Translations under genes and position numbers: made by a program | Shown here: positions 31,733-40,815 of the stretch, one piece after another | How positions within the stretch are numbered: position 1 is the first letter of the stretch | Layout of the letters: each line of letters starts with the position of its first letter | Notes under the pieces: model-generated | Databases searched by the model: none | What the model was told of the DNA's origin: nothing | The model's input: the letters and a program-made list of their open reading frames with translations, nothing else | Source of the DNA: an uncultured Bacteroidales bacterium | GTDB lineage: Bacteria > Bacteroidota > Bacteroidia > Bacteroidales > Bacteroidaceae | Direction: 5' to 3' | Assembly (NCBI GenBank): GCA_902801325.1 | Contig: CADCHQ010000001.1 | Span: 62,001 to 126,000, forward strand | Length of the DNA stretch: 64,000 bases

Positions 31733-33193
31733 TTATTTCAATACGGCCTCTATCTTTGCTTTCATCTCCTCCAAACCAGGCCATCCCGAGATGGCTTTAG
31801 CAAGTTTGCCCTCGCGGTCGTAAATGAGGTAATGAGGGATGGCATTGTCGTAGTCGGGGATTTGCATCTCCTTGATTTTCTCGTTCGGCACGATGTAATG
31901 GTCGCCTGCATGGCGCTCGACGTAGGTCAGCCAGTCCTCGGCACTGCTGCTTGTGTCGGTGATGTAGATGAAATCGACGCCACGCTCTGTCAGTTCATTC
32001 TTCACCCGCTCCATCTCCTTCATTCCCATACGGCACGGACCGCACCATGTGGCCCAGAAGTCGATGAAAACGACGTGTCCCTTATGATCGGCAACGATTT
32101 TGGGCAACCACTCCTGCGGCTCGCCTTCCGGCAGGTCGCGACATGTGCCCTTGCCGTCGGCAGTCTCCTTTTTCATGAGCGCCTGCACCTCCCTGATCTG
32201 TTCCTGGAACTCTGGCGAGAGAGCGTCCAGTTCGGCTTCTGTCACCGGCAGGCGGGCCTTGACGCGAGTCATCACGGCCTTGGCCTCTTCCAACTCCCTG
32301 AACCATTGTCCTAAGGGCGAATCACCCAGTCCGTTGGCCTCGATGTACTCCTTTCCCTCACCGAACATATTTGAAAGACAAGCGTAGAACCCAGTTATGT
32401 TGCGGTAGTAGGTCAGTTCGGTGGCATGAGGGTCCTTGAAGGTGAATTGCTTCTCAAACATCTCCAATGAGTCCTTGTCTGTAATGAACTTCCAACTGGT
32501 CTTCACGAACATGAAATTTCGCAGTTTGGTCAGGTAATCCTGTTCTATCAGCATCCTGCGATATTCCCTTTCCCCCAGGGAGAGGTCGAGCGAATCCAAC
32601 TGACTGACGACATCCTGGAATTCTTCCCAACATACTTCACGCCACTGGTCGAAGGTGTCTTGGGCATGAGTTTTAGCATAATCGCGGCTTACTCCCAGTC
32701 CCATTCCTTTCATGTGTAGGGGTTTGAGTTGTTCAAAGGTTCCGCCTTCTATGTGTATGGCTTTCTGCCAGAGTTCCTGCATCTTCTGGGTGGTGACACT
32801 GTCGGCAGGCGGCCTTGTATATGCTTCATATTCTGCAAAAGCAGCACGGTCGAATTCCAGTTTGATGGTATCGCCTGGGAAGAGCATGAGTGACCATCCA
32901 TGAAAATCAAACTTCAGCGGATAGCAGATGTCCCACACGATGGTGAATTGTCCTGCTGTGGAATCAACAGTGATTTCAGGGATACTATTACCTTTTAGTG
33001 ACTCGCCATTCCCCCAGAAACCAGGGGGATTGCAGTCGTCGCCAGGCTTCCAACCCACATATCGCCCAAGAATAACGGCTGGGGCACTCTTTCGTTCCCA
33101 CATGGGAAGGGCTGACGAGGACCGTGGGGACTTTGGAGAACATGCCCAAAGGGCAAGGAGAATGATGGATGAGAGGATGGTTTGTTTCTTCAT
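31733..33193 (-). CDS. TlpA-like thiol-disulfide oxidoreductase lipoprotein
   Basis: From the ATG at 33193 (KKQTILSSIILLALWAC) the protein has 486 residues, with a lipobox ending in Cys18. A long N-terminal region is followed by the thioredoxin domain (about 350-486) containing FIDFWATWCGPCRMGMKEM. It is a paralogue in layout of the downstream gene. The much longer in-frame reading starting at 33517 includes the promoter (TATCTTTG, minus strand, 33221-33228) and part of the upstream gene and is rejected. It likely heads a two-gene transcript. Confidence 0.9.
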   Translation of the reverse strand: MKKQTILSSIILLALWACSPKSPRSSSALPMWERKSAPAVILGRYVGWKPGDDCNPPGFWGNGESLKGNSIPEITVDSTAGQFTIVWDICYPLKFDFHGWSLMLFPGDTIKLEFDRAAFAEYEAYTRPPADSVTTQKMQELWQKAIHIEGGTFEQLKPLHMKGMGLGVSRDYAKTHAQDTFDQWREVCWEEFQDVVSQLDSLDLSLGEREYRRMLIEQDYLTKLRNFMFVKTSWKFITDKDSLEMFEKQFTFKDPHATELTYYRNITGFYACLSNMFGEGKEYIEANGLGDSPLGQWFRELEEAKAVMTRVKARLPVTEAELDALSPEFQEQIREVQALMKKETADGKGTCRDLPEGEPQEWLPKIVADHKGHVVFIDFWATWCGPCRMGMKEMERVKNELTERGVDFIYITDTSSSAEDWLTYVERHAGDHYIVPNEKIKEMQIPDYDNAIPHYLIYDREGKLAKAISGWPGLEEMKAKIEAVLK

Positions 33194-33220
33194 CTTCGAC
33201 TGAATTTTGGTTTCCGACTG

Positions 33221-33228
33221 CAAAGATA
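33221..33228 (-). promoter_or_regulatory. Promoter -7 box of the TlpA-like pair
   Basis: TATCTTTG on the minus strand, 27 bp upstream of the start codon at 33193 and downstream of the end of the membrane-HTH regulator gene. Confidence 0.55.
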
Positions 33229-33357
33229 GGCCTTTCTTGTCCAGTGCTCCAACTTTATGGGTTGGCAATTTGTTGGCATTTGCAGAAAGGCATAAAAAAG
33301 GAGTTTGCAAATAGTTTGCAAACCCCGATGAAATGGCCCAAAATGAACAAAATAGCC

Positions 33358-34368
33358 CTATAGGGATTGGATGAATTCGTCCCAGTCCTTGCCACTGCCT
33401 TCCTTGCCGAAAACCTTCTTGTAGAGGCGGCGGCGCATGGTGCTGATGGTGCTCTTGTCGCGCTTCAGCACGGCGGCAATCTCGGCTGGCGAGGTGCGAA
33501 CCTTCAGGAGCAGGCACATCTGATACTCGGATGGCGAAAGGTTGAAGAGACCGTAGAGACTACTGCTGAATCGAGGATAGACGGATTTCAGCCGTTGTTC
33601 CAGTTCCTGCCACTCCTGTGGAGAAAGGTTACCCCCTGCCTCAATGCGACGACGCAGAGCGATGTAGTAGTCAGATTGGTAGAACTCCGTCTCCACTTGC
33701 CGCATGGCATCGGCAACAAGCGTCGGGCGCAGGGCGTGCTCCTCCTCGATCTCAGCCAACTTGCGCTCCACCTCACGTTTGCGTTGGCGCAGTCGGTGGG
33801 CATATGCCATAACAGCGGCAGCAACGAGCGCCATACCTATTATTATATATAGGAACAGATGGTTCTCCTTCCTCAACTTGCGCTCGGTGGTGGAGAGCAC
33901 GAAGTGCTTTACTGGCGAGTCACCATCGTTGGGATGCTGTCTCACCAGTTTGCGAATCTCCTCCATGCGTTCCTCGGTCATTGTGGATGAACGCACCATG
34001 AGTTCTTGATAGCCCTTGTAGGTCGTGATGAAGGTGGTGTCGTCTATCCACTCGAAGGGCATCACACGATCGCGTTCCATGTAGAGGGAGTCGTCCAGAT
34101 GATACCGTCCCATCTCGTGGGCAATAATCATCATCTCGTCTCCCACAGCATGCAGTTGCACACTGTAGTAGGTGCTGTCGGCGTCGTAAATTTTACAGCG
34201 AGTGTACCCTGTGTAGATGGTTTGTGTTACCCTGCCGTCTGGTGCTGTCTCGCTCTTCAAGACCCAAGCACCGACGATGGGATAATGACTCCGGTCCGCC
34301 ATCGCACCACTGCAATGCGGAATCAGCAAGGCCATGGCCATGGCCAACAAAGTCCATCTACAATTCAC
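33358..34368 (-). CDS. Membrane-anchored protein with C-terminal HTH, putative regulator
   Basis: The 336-residue protein has a signal peptide, a periplasmic beta-rich domain (about 28-135, lipocalin-like by eye: YPIVGAWVLKSE), a membrane helix (about 171-190, LYIIIGMALVAAAVMAYA) and a cytoplasmic coiled coil. A C-terminal LuxR-like HTH ends it (NLSPSEYQMCLLLKV, TSPAEIAAVLKRDKSTISTMRRRLYKK). It looks like a one-component transmembrane regulator that senses an envelope signal. It lies directly upstream of the TlpA-like pair on the same strand and may control it, which is inference from position. Confidence 0.75.
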   Translation of the reverse strand: MNCRWTLLAMAMALLIPHCSGAMADRSHYPIVGAWVLKSETAPDGRVTQTIYTGYTRCKIYDADSTYYSVQLHAVGDEMMIIAHEMGRYHLDDSLYMERDRVMPFEWIDDTTFITTYKGYQELMVRSSTMTEERMEEIRKLVRQHPNDGDSPVKHFVLSTTERKLRKENHLFLYIIIGMALVAAAVMAYAHRLRQRKREVERKLAEIEEEHALRPTLVADAMRQVETEFYQSDYYIALRRRIEAGGNLSPQEWQELEQRLKSVYPRFSSSLYGLFNLSPSEYQMCLLLKVRTSPAEIAAVLKRDKSTISTMRRRLYKKVFGKEGSGKDWDEFIQSL

Positions 34369-34437
34369 AATCTACAATTCGCAATTCTCTATTCTCCATT
34401 CAAAATATTAGAAATCCCTCTCAAGCGGAAAGGCAAG

Positions 34438-34472
34438 CCCTCCCCCCTCCACGGGGGGAGCGGGGAGGAGGG
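34438..34472. repeat. C-rich/G-rich inverted repeat after pyrH
   Basis: CCCTCCCCCC and GGGGGGAG...GGGAGGAGGG arms can pair across a short spacer immediately downstream of the pyrH stop. A related CCTCCCCTCAAGGGAGGGG hairpin lies at about 35220-35240 upstream of pyrH. These GC-rich hairpins stand out from AT-rich surroundings and may be a dispersed intergenic family or terminators. Confidence 0.5.
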
Positions 34473-34475
34473 TCT

Positions 34476-35189
34476 TCAGTTGTGCACCAGCGTACCGATG
34501 TCCTCGCCCTCCATCACGCGCTTCAGGTTGCCCACGATGTCCATATTGAAGACGTAGATGGGCAGGTGGTTCTCCTTGCACATGGTGGTGGCGGTGAGGT
34601 CCATCACCTTCAGTCCGCGGTTGTAGATTTCGTCGTAGGTGATTTCCTTGAACTTGGTGGCTGTGGGGTCCTTCTCGGGGTCGGCGGTATAGACGCCGTC
34701 CACGCGGGTGCCCTTCAGCATGACGTCGGCCTCAATCTCGATGCCGCGCAGCGACGAACCCGTGTCGGTGGTGAAGTAGGGATTGCCCGTGCCGCCACTC
34801 ATGATGACCACCTCGCCGCGCTCCAGAGCGTCGATGGCCTTCCATTTGGTGTAGAACTCGCCCACGGGCTCCATGCGTATGGCCGTCAGCACGAGGGCCT
34901 TCTGGCCGATGGCTCCGAGGGCACTGGACAGTGCCATGGAGTTGATGACCGTGGCCAGCATGCCCATCTGGTCGCCCTTCACGCGGTCGAAGCCTTTGCT
35001 GGCCCCCGAAAGGCCGCGGAAGATGTTGCCTCCACCAATGACGATACCTACCTGGACACCCATGTCTACTACTTCCTTAATCTGTCGGGCATAGTCGTTT
35101 AGACGATTCACGTCGATGCCATAACCCTGTTCTCCCTGCAGGCTCTCACCGGAGAGCTTGAGCAGGATGCGTTTAAACTTTTTTTCCAT
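34476..35189 (-). CDS. pyrH: UMP kinase
   Basis: The 237-residue protein is a hexameric UMP kinase of the amino-acid-kinase fold: RILLKLSGESLQG, VGIVIGGGNIFRG, DQMGMLATVINS, MSGGTGNPYFTTDTGSSLRGIEI and DGVYTADPEKDPTATKF. It makes UDP in pyrimidine nucleotide synthesis. The ATG at 35189 (MEKKFKRILLKLSG) is chosen. The in-frame extension to 35231 runs through the GC-rich hairpin. Confidence 0.96.
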   Translation of the reverse strand: MEKKFKRILLKLSGESLQGEQGYGIDVNRLNDYARQIKEVVDMGVQVGIVIGGGNIFRGLSGASKGFDRVKGDQMGMLATVINSMALSSALGAIGQKALVLTAIRMEPVGEFYTKWKAIDALERGEVVIMSGGTGNPYFTTDTGSSLRGIEIEADVMLKGTRVDGVYTADPEKDPTATKFKEITYDEIYNRGLKVMDLTATTMCKENHLPIYVFNMDIVGNLKRVMEGEDIGTLVHN

Positions 35190-35279
35190 ATTCTTAACTT
35201 TTAACCAGCCTCTCCCCATGCCTCCCCTCAAGGGAGGGGGTTTCTTATCTTTTCTCTTTTCTCTTTTAATTCTTAACTC

Positions 35280-36080
35280 TTAATTTTCCATCACATACGC
35301 CACTTCCTTAAAGGCATACCGCCTATTTTTGCCCATTTCATCGACAATTATCAGGTGTCCGGAAGATTCAACATCGGTGATGGTGCCAAGGAAGGGACCA
35401 TTTTCGTCGATGAAATGGTGCTTTTCGTCTTTCCGATAAAGGTGACTAAGGTACATTTGGTGAAGTTCGTCCAGGCGTCCTTGTTCCGTCCACCCATAGT
35501 ATCGCGAAAAGTTCTCCATGACACACTCGAGCACAAAGCGACGCTCCATTTCGTGCCCAAGGATTTGAGCGAGGGAAACTGGATTGGGGGCATCACTCTC
35601 AAATGTGATTTGATTCACATTTATGCCCACTCCCATCACGCATCGCTCAATACTGTCGCCCCGCAAATCGTTCTCAATAAGCATTCCACACAACTTTCGG
35701 TCACCATAATAGATGTCGTTGGGCCACTTTAGGGTGAAGGATGAAGGGTGAAGGGTGAAGGATGAAGGATGAAGGGTGAAGGATTGCACAGCCTCACAAA
35801 TTGCAAGCGCCAACACCTCGCTAAGCACAAACATGCGTTCGGGAGATATGTGACGCGGATGCACCAACAGGCTGAACAGGAGATTCTTTCCCCGTTCCGA
35901 CTCCCAATGATTCTGCCCCGACCCACGACCTGCCAACTGATATTCCGCCGTAACAAGTGTTATACGACGCTCTCCTACAGGCCGGAAAGAATGTAGAAAG
36001 TCGTTTGTACTCGTCACTTCGTCAAGTTCCAACCAGTGGAACTGAGGACCGTCGTCGAGCGGGAAATGCTTATGCGTCAT
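35280..36080 (-). CDS. birA: Biotin--[acetyl-CoA-carboxylase] ligase with in-frame repeat insert
   Basis: The 266-residue protein is a single-domain biotin ligase without the DNA-binding HTH of E. coli BirA. Motifs include EVTSTNDFL, LAGRGSGQNHW (biotinyl-AMP loop), LKWPNDIYYGDRKLCGMLIEN and VMGVGINVN. Just before KWPND it carries a tandem peptide insert, SFTLHPS repeated twice plus SFTL, encoded by GGGTGAAGGATGAA-type DNA repeats (35731-35784) of the kind seen between genes. The reading frame stays open and the motifs are intact, so it is probably functional. Confidence 0.92.
   Translation of the reverse strand: MTHKHFPLDDGPQFHWLELDEVTSTNDFLHSFRPVGERRITLVTAEYQLAGRGSGQNHWESERGKNLLFSLLVHPRHISPERMFVLSEVLALAICEAVQSFTLHPSSFTLHPSSFTLKWPNDIYYGDRKLCGMLIENDLRGDSIERCVMGVGINVNQITFESDAPNPVSLAQILGHEMERRFVLECVMENFSRYYGWTEQGRLDELHQMYLSHLYRKDEKHHFIDENGPFLGTITDVESSGHLIIVDEMGKNRRYAFKEVAYVMEN
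35731..35784. repeat. GGGTGAAGGATGAA tandem repeat inside birA
   Basis: Overlapping GTGAAGG and ATGAAGG units run for about 54 bp in frame within the biotin ligase gene. The same words occur in noncoding DNA at 33-47 and near 29608-29622. The repeat encodes the SFTLHPS peptide on the minus strand. Confidence 0.8.
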
Positions 36081-36151
36081 CTTTGTGTCTATTTTGCCAC
36101 AAAGATACGCATAAATTAAGAATTAAAAATTAAAAATTAAAAATTAATTCG

Positions 36152-36159
36152 TAACTTTG
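36152..36159 (+). promoter_or_regulatory. Promoter -7 box of tadA
   Basis: TAACTTTG, 20 bp before the ATG at 36180. Upstream lies an AATTAAAA run (36113-36146), also seen before tRNA-Leu. Confidence 0.55.
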
Positions 36160-36179
36160 ACTTCGACGATCAAGACATT

Positions 36180-36620
36180 ATGGAGAGAGACGATAACTAT
36201 TACATGCAACAAGCCTTGAAAGAGGCCCATCGTGCCCTTGAGGCCGACGAAATACCTATAGGGGCTGTCATTGTCTGCCAAGGCGACATCATCGCTCGTG
36301 GGCACAACCTGACGGAAACACTTCACGACGTGACAGCTCATGCTGAAATGCAAGCCATTACGGCAGCATCGGAGTCGATGGGAGGGAAATACTTGCAGGA
36401 CTGCACACTCTTCGTCACCGTAGAACCCTGCATTATGTGCGCAGGGGCACTGGGTTGGTCGCAAATCGGACGTGTAGTCTATGGCTGTGCCGACGAGAAA
36501 CGTGGCTATCAGCATTTTGCACCCAAGGCTTTACACCCCAAAACACAAGTAACTGGCGGAATCATGGAAGAAGAATGCCGCCAGCTGATGCAGGATTTCT
36601 TTAAGAAGAAGAGAGTTTGA
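36180..36620 (+). CDS. tadA: tRNA-specific adenosine deaminase
   Basis: The 146-residue cytidine-deaminase-fold enzyme deaminates A34 of tRNA to inosine. The zinc and catalytic motifs are HAEMQAI (His and Glu) and PCIMCAGA (two Cys), with IPIGAVIV upstream. The length is normal. It is divergent from birA and convergent with the antiporter gene. Confidence 0.95.
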   Translation: MERDDNYYMQQALKEAHRALEADEIPIGAVIVCQGDIIARGHNLTETLHDVTAHAEMQAITAASESMGGKYLQDCTLFVTVEPCIMCAGALGWSQIGRVVYGCADEKRGYQHFAPKALHPKTQVTGGIMEEECRQLMQDFFKKKRV

Positions 36621-36645
36621 TTAAGCAGTCTTAATCATTATTTCT

Positions 36646-38856
36646 TTACGCTAGAATCTTCTTTAGCTTTGCCAACTGTTCGTGGTTACCAGCCACCCAT
36701 AGTTTGTTTCCACTGGTTATCTCATGGTCGGCACTAGCTACACGCATGTTTCCTCGACGATCTTCCACTCCCACCACCATGCAATGGTGCTCGTTACGAA
36801 TGCCACTGTCTTTTATCAGCACACCACAGAGCGGACTGCCCTCACCCACCTCGATGCAGATAAGTTGCATCAGTTCGCCCTCATCCTGATTTACACGTTC
36901 CACCTCGCTGTTCATGCGCTGGCTGAATTCCTCGATACTTTGGTCATCGCCAACGACCTCCAGTATATCGTGAGGGAAAAGCATCGTTGAGCCACCTGGA
37001 ACATTCAGTCGGTGATGGTCGCGAACGATAGCTGCAACATGCACTCCATTGCGCCCACCAATGCGCAGTTGCGCCAAAGTCTTTCCGCCCCAGTTCGAGT
37101 TTCTTGGCAAAGGAATTCGTGCAATGTGGAGGTCTCTTCCTTGTAACTGGCGGGCATAGGCTGGTCCCGTATTTTCACGACGTTTCAAGTTCTCCAGGAA
37201 TGTCGACTCCATGCGCATACTGATTTTCCTAATCCAACGACTGCGCACAATGAGCATTACAATCACAATGGCCATCAGCACGTGCCAATACCACCGATGA
37301 GGTGACAAGAAATTGAGCACATAGTAAACTACCATCGTGGCAAACAGGAAACGTACAAAAATGGTAAAGTTGACAAAGGCATTGCCCCATCGTCCACTCT
37401 TTCGCAAGATGTCGGCCTCCCGCGACTTGTTGTTCTTCATGATGATGGGGCGCAACAGCGGAGCTAATAGCAAAAGAACCAGTACTCCACACACTCCATT
37501 GCCCACCCAATGGCCAAAAATGTGACGGCAAGCCAATAATAAGGAAACGAATAACAGCGATATTACAGCAATGCTCAATACGCCATAGATGACAGATTGC
37601 AGGAGAACTTTCTTTAAAAACTGTGATAAAGGATTCACGTCCTTCTCTACTACCTTCTTCTTTTTCGTTGTATCTTTCTCTAAGACGACTTTCTTATTGC
37701 CACTAATCTTGCTGGCAAACCGTATCATATAGGGTGTCACAAAGGTGGTAATGATACTCACGGCAACAACGATAGGCATAAGGAAACCTTCTGTCACACC
37801 CAAAGACTCGCCCAAAGCTGCAATAATGAAGGCAAACTCACCAATCTGCGCCATAGAGAAACCACTCATCAGGGCATCACTGCGTGAAGAACCTGACAGG
37901 AGATAACCCATTGTTCCGAACAAAGCCTGACCCAACAAAATGGCAAACACCAGCACAACAATAGGAATCCAATGAGTTACCAAGTCCGACGGCGAAACCA
38001 TCATGCCGACAGACACGAAAAAGATGGCTCCAAAGAGGTCTTTTATCGATGAAATGGCCGAATCTATGCGTTCTGCCTCTATCGTTTCAGCCAAAATACT
38101 GCCCATCATAAATGCTCCCAAAGCCGTACTGTAGCCTACCGAATCCGCCACAACCACCATAAGGAAACAAAGTCCTATGCTCACGATGACTAATGTCTCC
38201 TTGTTGATGAACGAACGGTTTCTGTGCAAGAAGGTAGGTACCGCCCACATTCCAACAACAAACCATAGAAGGAGGAAGAAACCTAATTTCAGCAACGAAT
38301 AGATGAGTTCTGAACCCTGCAACCTATTGCTCACGGCCATAGCCGAAAGCAACACCATGACCACAATGCCAAGAATGTCCTCCAGAATGAGCACGGACAT
38401 CACCTTCGAGGCAAACCTACGGGTTAGCAACCCCATGTCGTCGAATGCTTTGTAGATAATTGTTGTTGAAGACATGGCCAGCATTCCACCCACAAACATG
38501 CAGTTGATAGTGGTCCACCCCATCAAATAACCCACACCGCAACCAATGCCCCACATAGATGTCATGATGAAGCAGGCCGCAATGATAGGCGACGCCCCAC
38601 CCTTTAGAATCTTCTTGAACGAAAATTCCAATCCCAACGAAAACATAAGGAAGATAACGCCTATCTGACTCCACACCTCTATCGACTCATTCTCTTCTAT
38701 CGAAGGGGTGTAAGGCATGTGTGGACTGGCCAAGAAACCTGCCAAGATGTAACCCAAGACCAAAGGCTGCTTTAGTCGCTTAAAGATAATGGTGGTCAGG
38801 CCCGCTACGATAAGTATGAGGGCAAGGTCACTGATGAGTTTGGGCAGTTCGGACAT
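36646..38856 (-). CDS. CPA2-type cation:proton antiporter with two TrkA-C domains
   Basis: The 736-residue protein has about 12 membrane helices (1-390) with monovalent-cation antiporter features (IGVIFLMFSLGLEFS, GGMLAMSSTTIIYKAF, GFSMAQIGEFAFIIAALG). A Lys-rich linker (DTTKKKKVVEKD) and further hydrophobic segments follow (430-540). Two cytoplasmic TrkA-C domains (about 585-655 and 660-736: TLAQLRIGGRNGVHVAAIVRD; CGVLIKDSGIRNEHHC) end it. It would exchange K+ or Na+ for H+ with ligand control. The extra membrane block between the antiporter core and the TrkA-C pair is atypical. It lies 22 bp after the esterase gene. Confidence 0.88.
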   Translation of the reverse strand: MSELPKLISDLALILIVAGLTTIIFKRLKQPLVLGYILAGFLASPHMPYTPSIEENESIEVWSQIGVIFLMFSLGLEFSFKKILKGGASPIIAACFIMTSMWGIGCGVGYLMGWTTINCMFVGGMLAMSSTTIIYKAFDDMGLLTRRFASKVMSVLILEDILGIVVMVLLSAMAVSNRLQGSELIYSLLKLGFFLLLWFVVGMWAVPTFLHRNRSFINKETLVIVSIGLCFLMVVVADSVGYSTALGAFMMGSILAETIEAERIDSAISSIKDLFGAIFFVSVGMMVSPSDLVTHWIPIVVLVFAILLGQALFGTMGYLLSGSSRSDALMSGFSMAQIGEFAFIIAALGESLGVTEGFLMPIVVAVSIITTFVTPYMIRFASKISGNKKVVLEKDTTKKKKVVEKDVNPLSQFLKKVLLQSVIYGVLSIAVISLLFVSLLLACRHIFGHWVGNGVCGVLVLLLLAPLLRPIIMKNNKSREADILRKSGRWGNAFVNFTIFVRFLFATMVVYYVLNFLSPHRWYWHVLMAIVIVMLIVRSRWIRKISMRMESTFLENLKRRENTGPAYARQLQGRDLHIARIPLPRNSNWGGKTLAQLRIGGRNGVHVAAIVRDHHRLNVPGGSTMLFPHDILEVVGDDQSIEEFSQRMNSEVERVNQDEGELMQLICIEVGEGSPLCGVLIKDSGIRNEHHCMVVGVEDRRGNMRVASADHEITSGNKLWVAGNHEQLAKLKKILA

Positions 38857-38878
38857 TTAAAATTGGACGATTGGACCT

Positions 38879-40648
38879 TTATGGGACGAACGTCTTTCGT
38901 CCGTCAATAATATAAAACCCTCGTTTCAACTTTCCTTCGGGAATTTGCCTGCCACTAAGGTCGTAAACTTGCGAATGGGATGTAGAAACGGGTGCCGTTA
39001 CATTGATAATGTCTGTAGTGCCATACTCGAGTGCCTGAAGACTGAGATAACCCAACACAAAGTCGGCATCTCGCGCGGCATCGGGATAAAAGACAATGAC
39101 GTAGTCGTCTGCCTCGGTAATGTCGAACTCGAACTTTTGCAGACTGAATTTTAAAAACTTGTTACCCACATCTCCACCAACGTTGACAGTAGGCATGATG
39201 GTGTCTGCTGCCACTTCCAGCCCACTGAGGTTCTGAATGGAGATAGTCACAGGTGAGAATTCGGGGTGATTCCAATTACACACTCTGAACCTAAGCGAAT
39301 AGTGTCCTGGGGCCAATGTCAATTTCGAACGAGATGTCCTGAGGCCAAACTTTGCCCAAGCGTCCCTCGCTTTGCCTGTAGCATTCTGAACGAGCAATCC
39401 GTAGTCAAGCCCTCGAGTGGTATTGGTAAATTGCAGTATGCGTGGACCACTAGTGTACGTGTTACTTCCGCCCACACGCTTTGTCGAACCATTGGACACA
39501 TACCAATTTTGTGGCACTATGCCTTCGACATTGAAATACTGTTGGAAGTTGTATGTGCTCTTGGGGGCAACATAATTGACTTGACACGAGGCTTGCGCTG
39601 TCTTGCCCTCACTGTCTGTAACCACCACGCTGAGGTTGTGATTGGCTGCGGAGGGTGACACCAATGTCGCCTTGCTGGGCAATGTTGTCTGGGTGTCGAA
39701 GAGTGTCTTGCCGTCATAGTATTCCACTTTCTCTATCTTACCCTTAGCCGACTTGCCTGTAGCAAGGATTGTGATATCTGGGAACTGAGCCTCTCCTTGT
39801 GGTGCCATCCAGAGATGAATGGTCTCTCCAGCAGGTTGAGTGATTCTTACCGTTGGTCTGTTCAAAGAGAAACGCTTACAGAAATTCCAGATAAGATGGC
39901 GGTTGAGGTCCATGGGCCAATGCCCACCATTGTTATAGGAATATAGCCACACCTCACCACCATTCGGACCACCGGACCATTTCTCCAAGTCGCCATCATA
40001 CCAACTAGTACTTATAGGCTTATAGTGTGGAGTCTTGCTGTAATTGGTATGTTTGTCGTGCTTGGCATAGTTCTCGATGTAGTCATGAATGCCATATTGT
40101 TCGTAGCCGAACACGTCATCGCCATAGGCAATACACTCCAGCAAGTTGACGGGTTTCTGACAGTTGTTCCAAGGCGATTCGGAGAACTGAATACCACTAG
40201 TGGGAGCAAAGGCGGCAATCTTGTCTTGCATAGCCCCAATGCAATGGTGGATGAGCATCGATCCCATAGAAAATCCCGACCAATATACACGATCGACATC
40301 AATATTGAAACGGCTTGCCATTTCGTCGATAGTCTTAATGACGAAATTCTGGTCCTTCGTTCCACCTATGTCCCATGTGTTTCCGTCGCTTCTCAAATAT
40401 GTGACAACGAACTTGGCCGTGTCTATCATCTCGTACATCTTATCCGAGCTCGACTGATATTCTGGGTCTTGGTTCATACCATGTGTCACGATGAAGAGTG
40501 GTGACTTGGCAGGCAGTGTATTAGGTGTGTACACCACCATATTCCTCTGCTGCCCATTCACATTGATGTCAATTGACTGCTTTTTGTAGGCGTATGCTTG
40601 CATCACAGAGAGCAACATAAGCATAAACGAAAGTAACGAGCGTTTCAT
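38879..40648 (-). CDS. Secreted alpha/beta-hydrolase esterase with C-terminal anchoring tail
   Basis: The 589-residue protein has a signal peptide (RSLLSFMLMLLSVMQAYA) and an alpha/beta hydrolase of the PHB-depolymerase/CE1-like type. FIVTHGMNQ is the oxyanion region, GFSMGS the nucleophile elbow and NNGGHWPMD the likely catalytic His. Beta-sandwich modules follow (about 275-370 and 380-545), and the tail is VYDLSGR...RGFYIIDGRKTFVP. It likely removes acyl groups from plant polysaccharide. It has its own promoter (40720-40727) and is the last carbohydrate gene of the cluster. Confidence 0.82.
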   Translation of the reverse strand: MKRSLLSFMLMLLSVMQAYAYKKQSIDINVNGQQRNMVVYTPNTLPAKSPLFIVTHGMNQDPEYQSSSDKMYEMIDTAKFVVTYLRSDGNTWDIGGTKDQNFVIKTIDEMASRFNIDVDRVYWSGFSMGSMLIHHCIGAMQDKIAAFAPTSGIQFSESPWNNCQKPVNLLECIAYGDDVFGYEQYGIHDYIENYAKHDKHTNYSKTPHYKPISTSWYDGDLEKWSGGPNGGEVWLYSYNNGGHWPMDLNRHLIWNFCKRFSLNRPTVRITQPAGETIHLWMAPQGEAQFPDITILATGKSAKGKIEKVEYYDGKTLFDTQTTLPSKATLVSPSAANHNLSVVVTDSEGKTAQASCQVNYVAPKSTYNFQQYFNVEGIVPQNWYVSNGSTKRVGGSNTYTSGPRILQFTNTTRGLDYGLLVQNATGKARDAWAKFGLRTSRSKLTLAPGHYSLRFRVCNWNHPEFSPVTISIQNLSGLEVAADTIMPTVNVGGDVGNKFLKFSLQKFEFDITEADDYVIVFYPDAARDADFVLGYLSLQALEYGTTDIINVTAPVSTSHSQVYDLSGRQIPEGKLKRGFYIIDGRKTFVP

Positions 40649-40719
40649 ACGTGGGTAATACTATAAACTGTTAATCATTTTCGTCTGTCGTCCATAGTCT
40701 CCCATGGCTTACGACGCTA

Positions 40720-40727
40720 CAAATATA
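40720..40727 (-). promoter_or_regulatory. Promoter -7 box of the esterase gene
   Basis: TATATTTG on the minus strand with a TTTC about 20 bp upstream, in the 167-bp gap between the epimerase and esterase genes. The distance to the start at 40648 is about 70 bp. Confidence 0.5.
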
Positions 40728-40815
40728 GGTAAAACTTCCGAAATATTCGCCAGTCGAATAAAGAAATAACATTTTCCTTTAGTGGAAAACCCATATTCTC
40801 TATCCTATAATAGGA

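Noticed and set aside
33194..33517. 108-codon N-terminal extension of the TlpA-like lipoprotein
   Set aside because: It overlaps the end of the upstream regulator gene and the promoter box, and would bury the lipoprotein signal.
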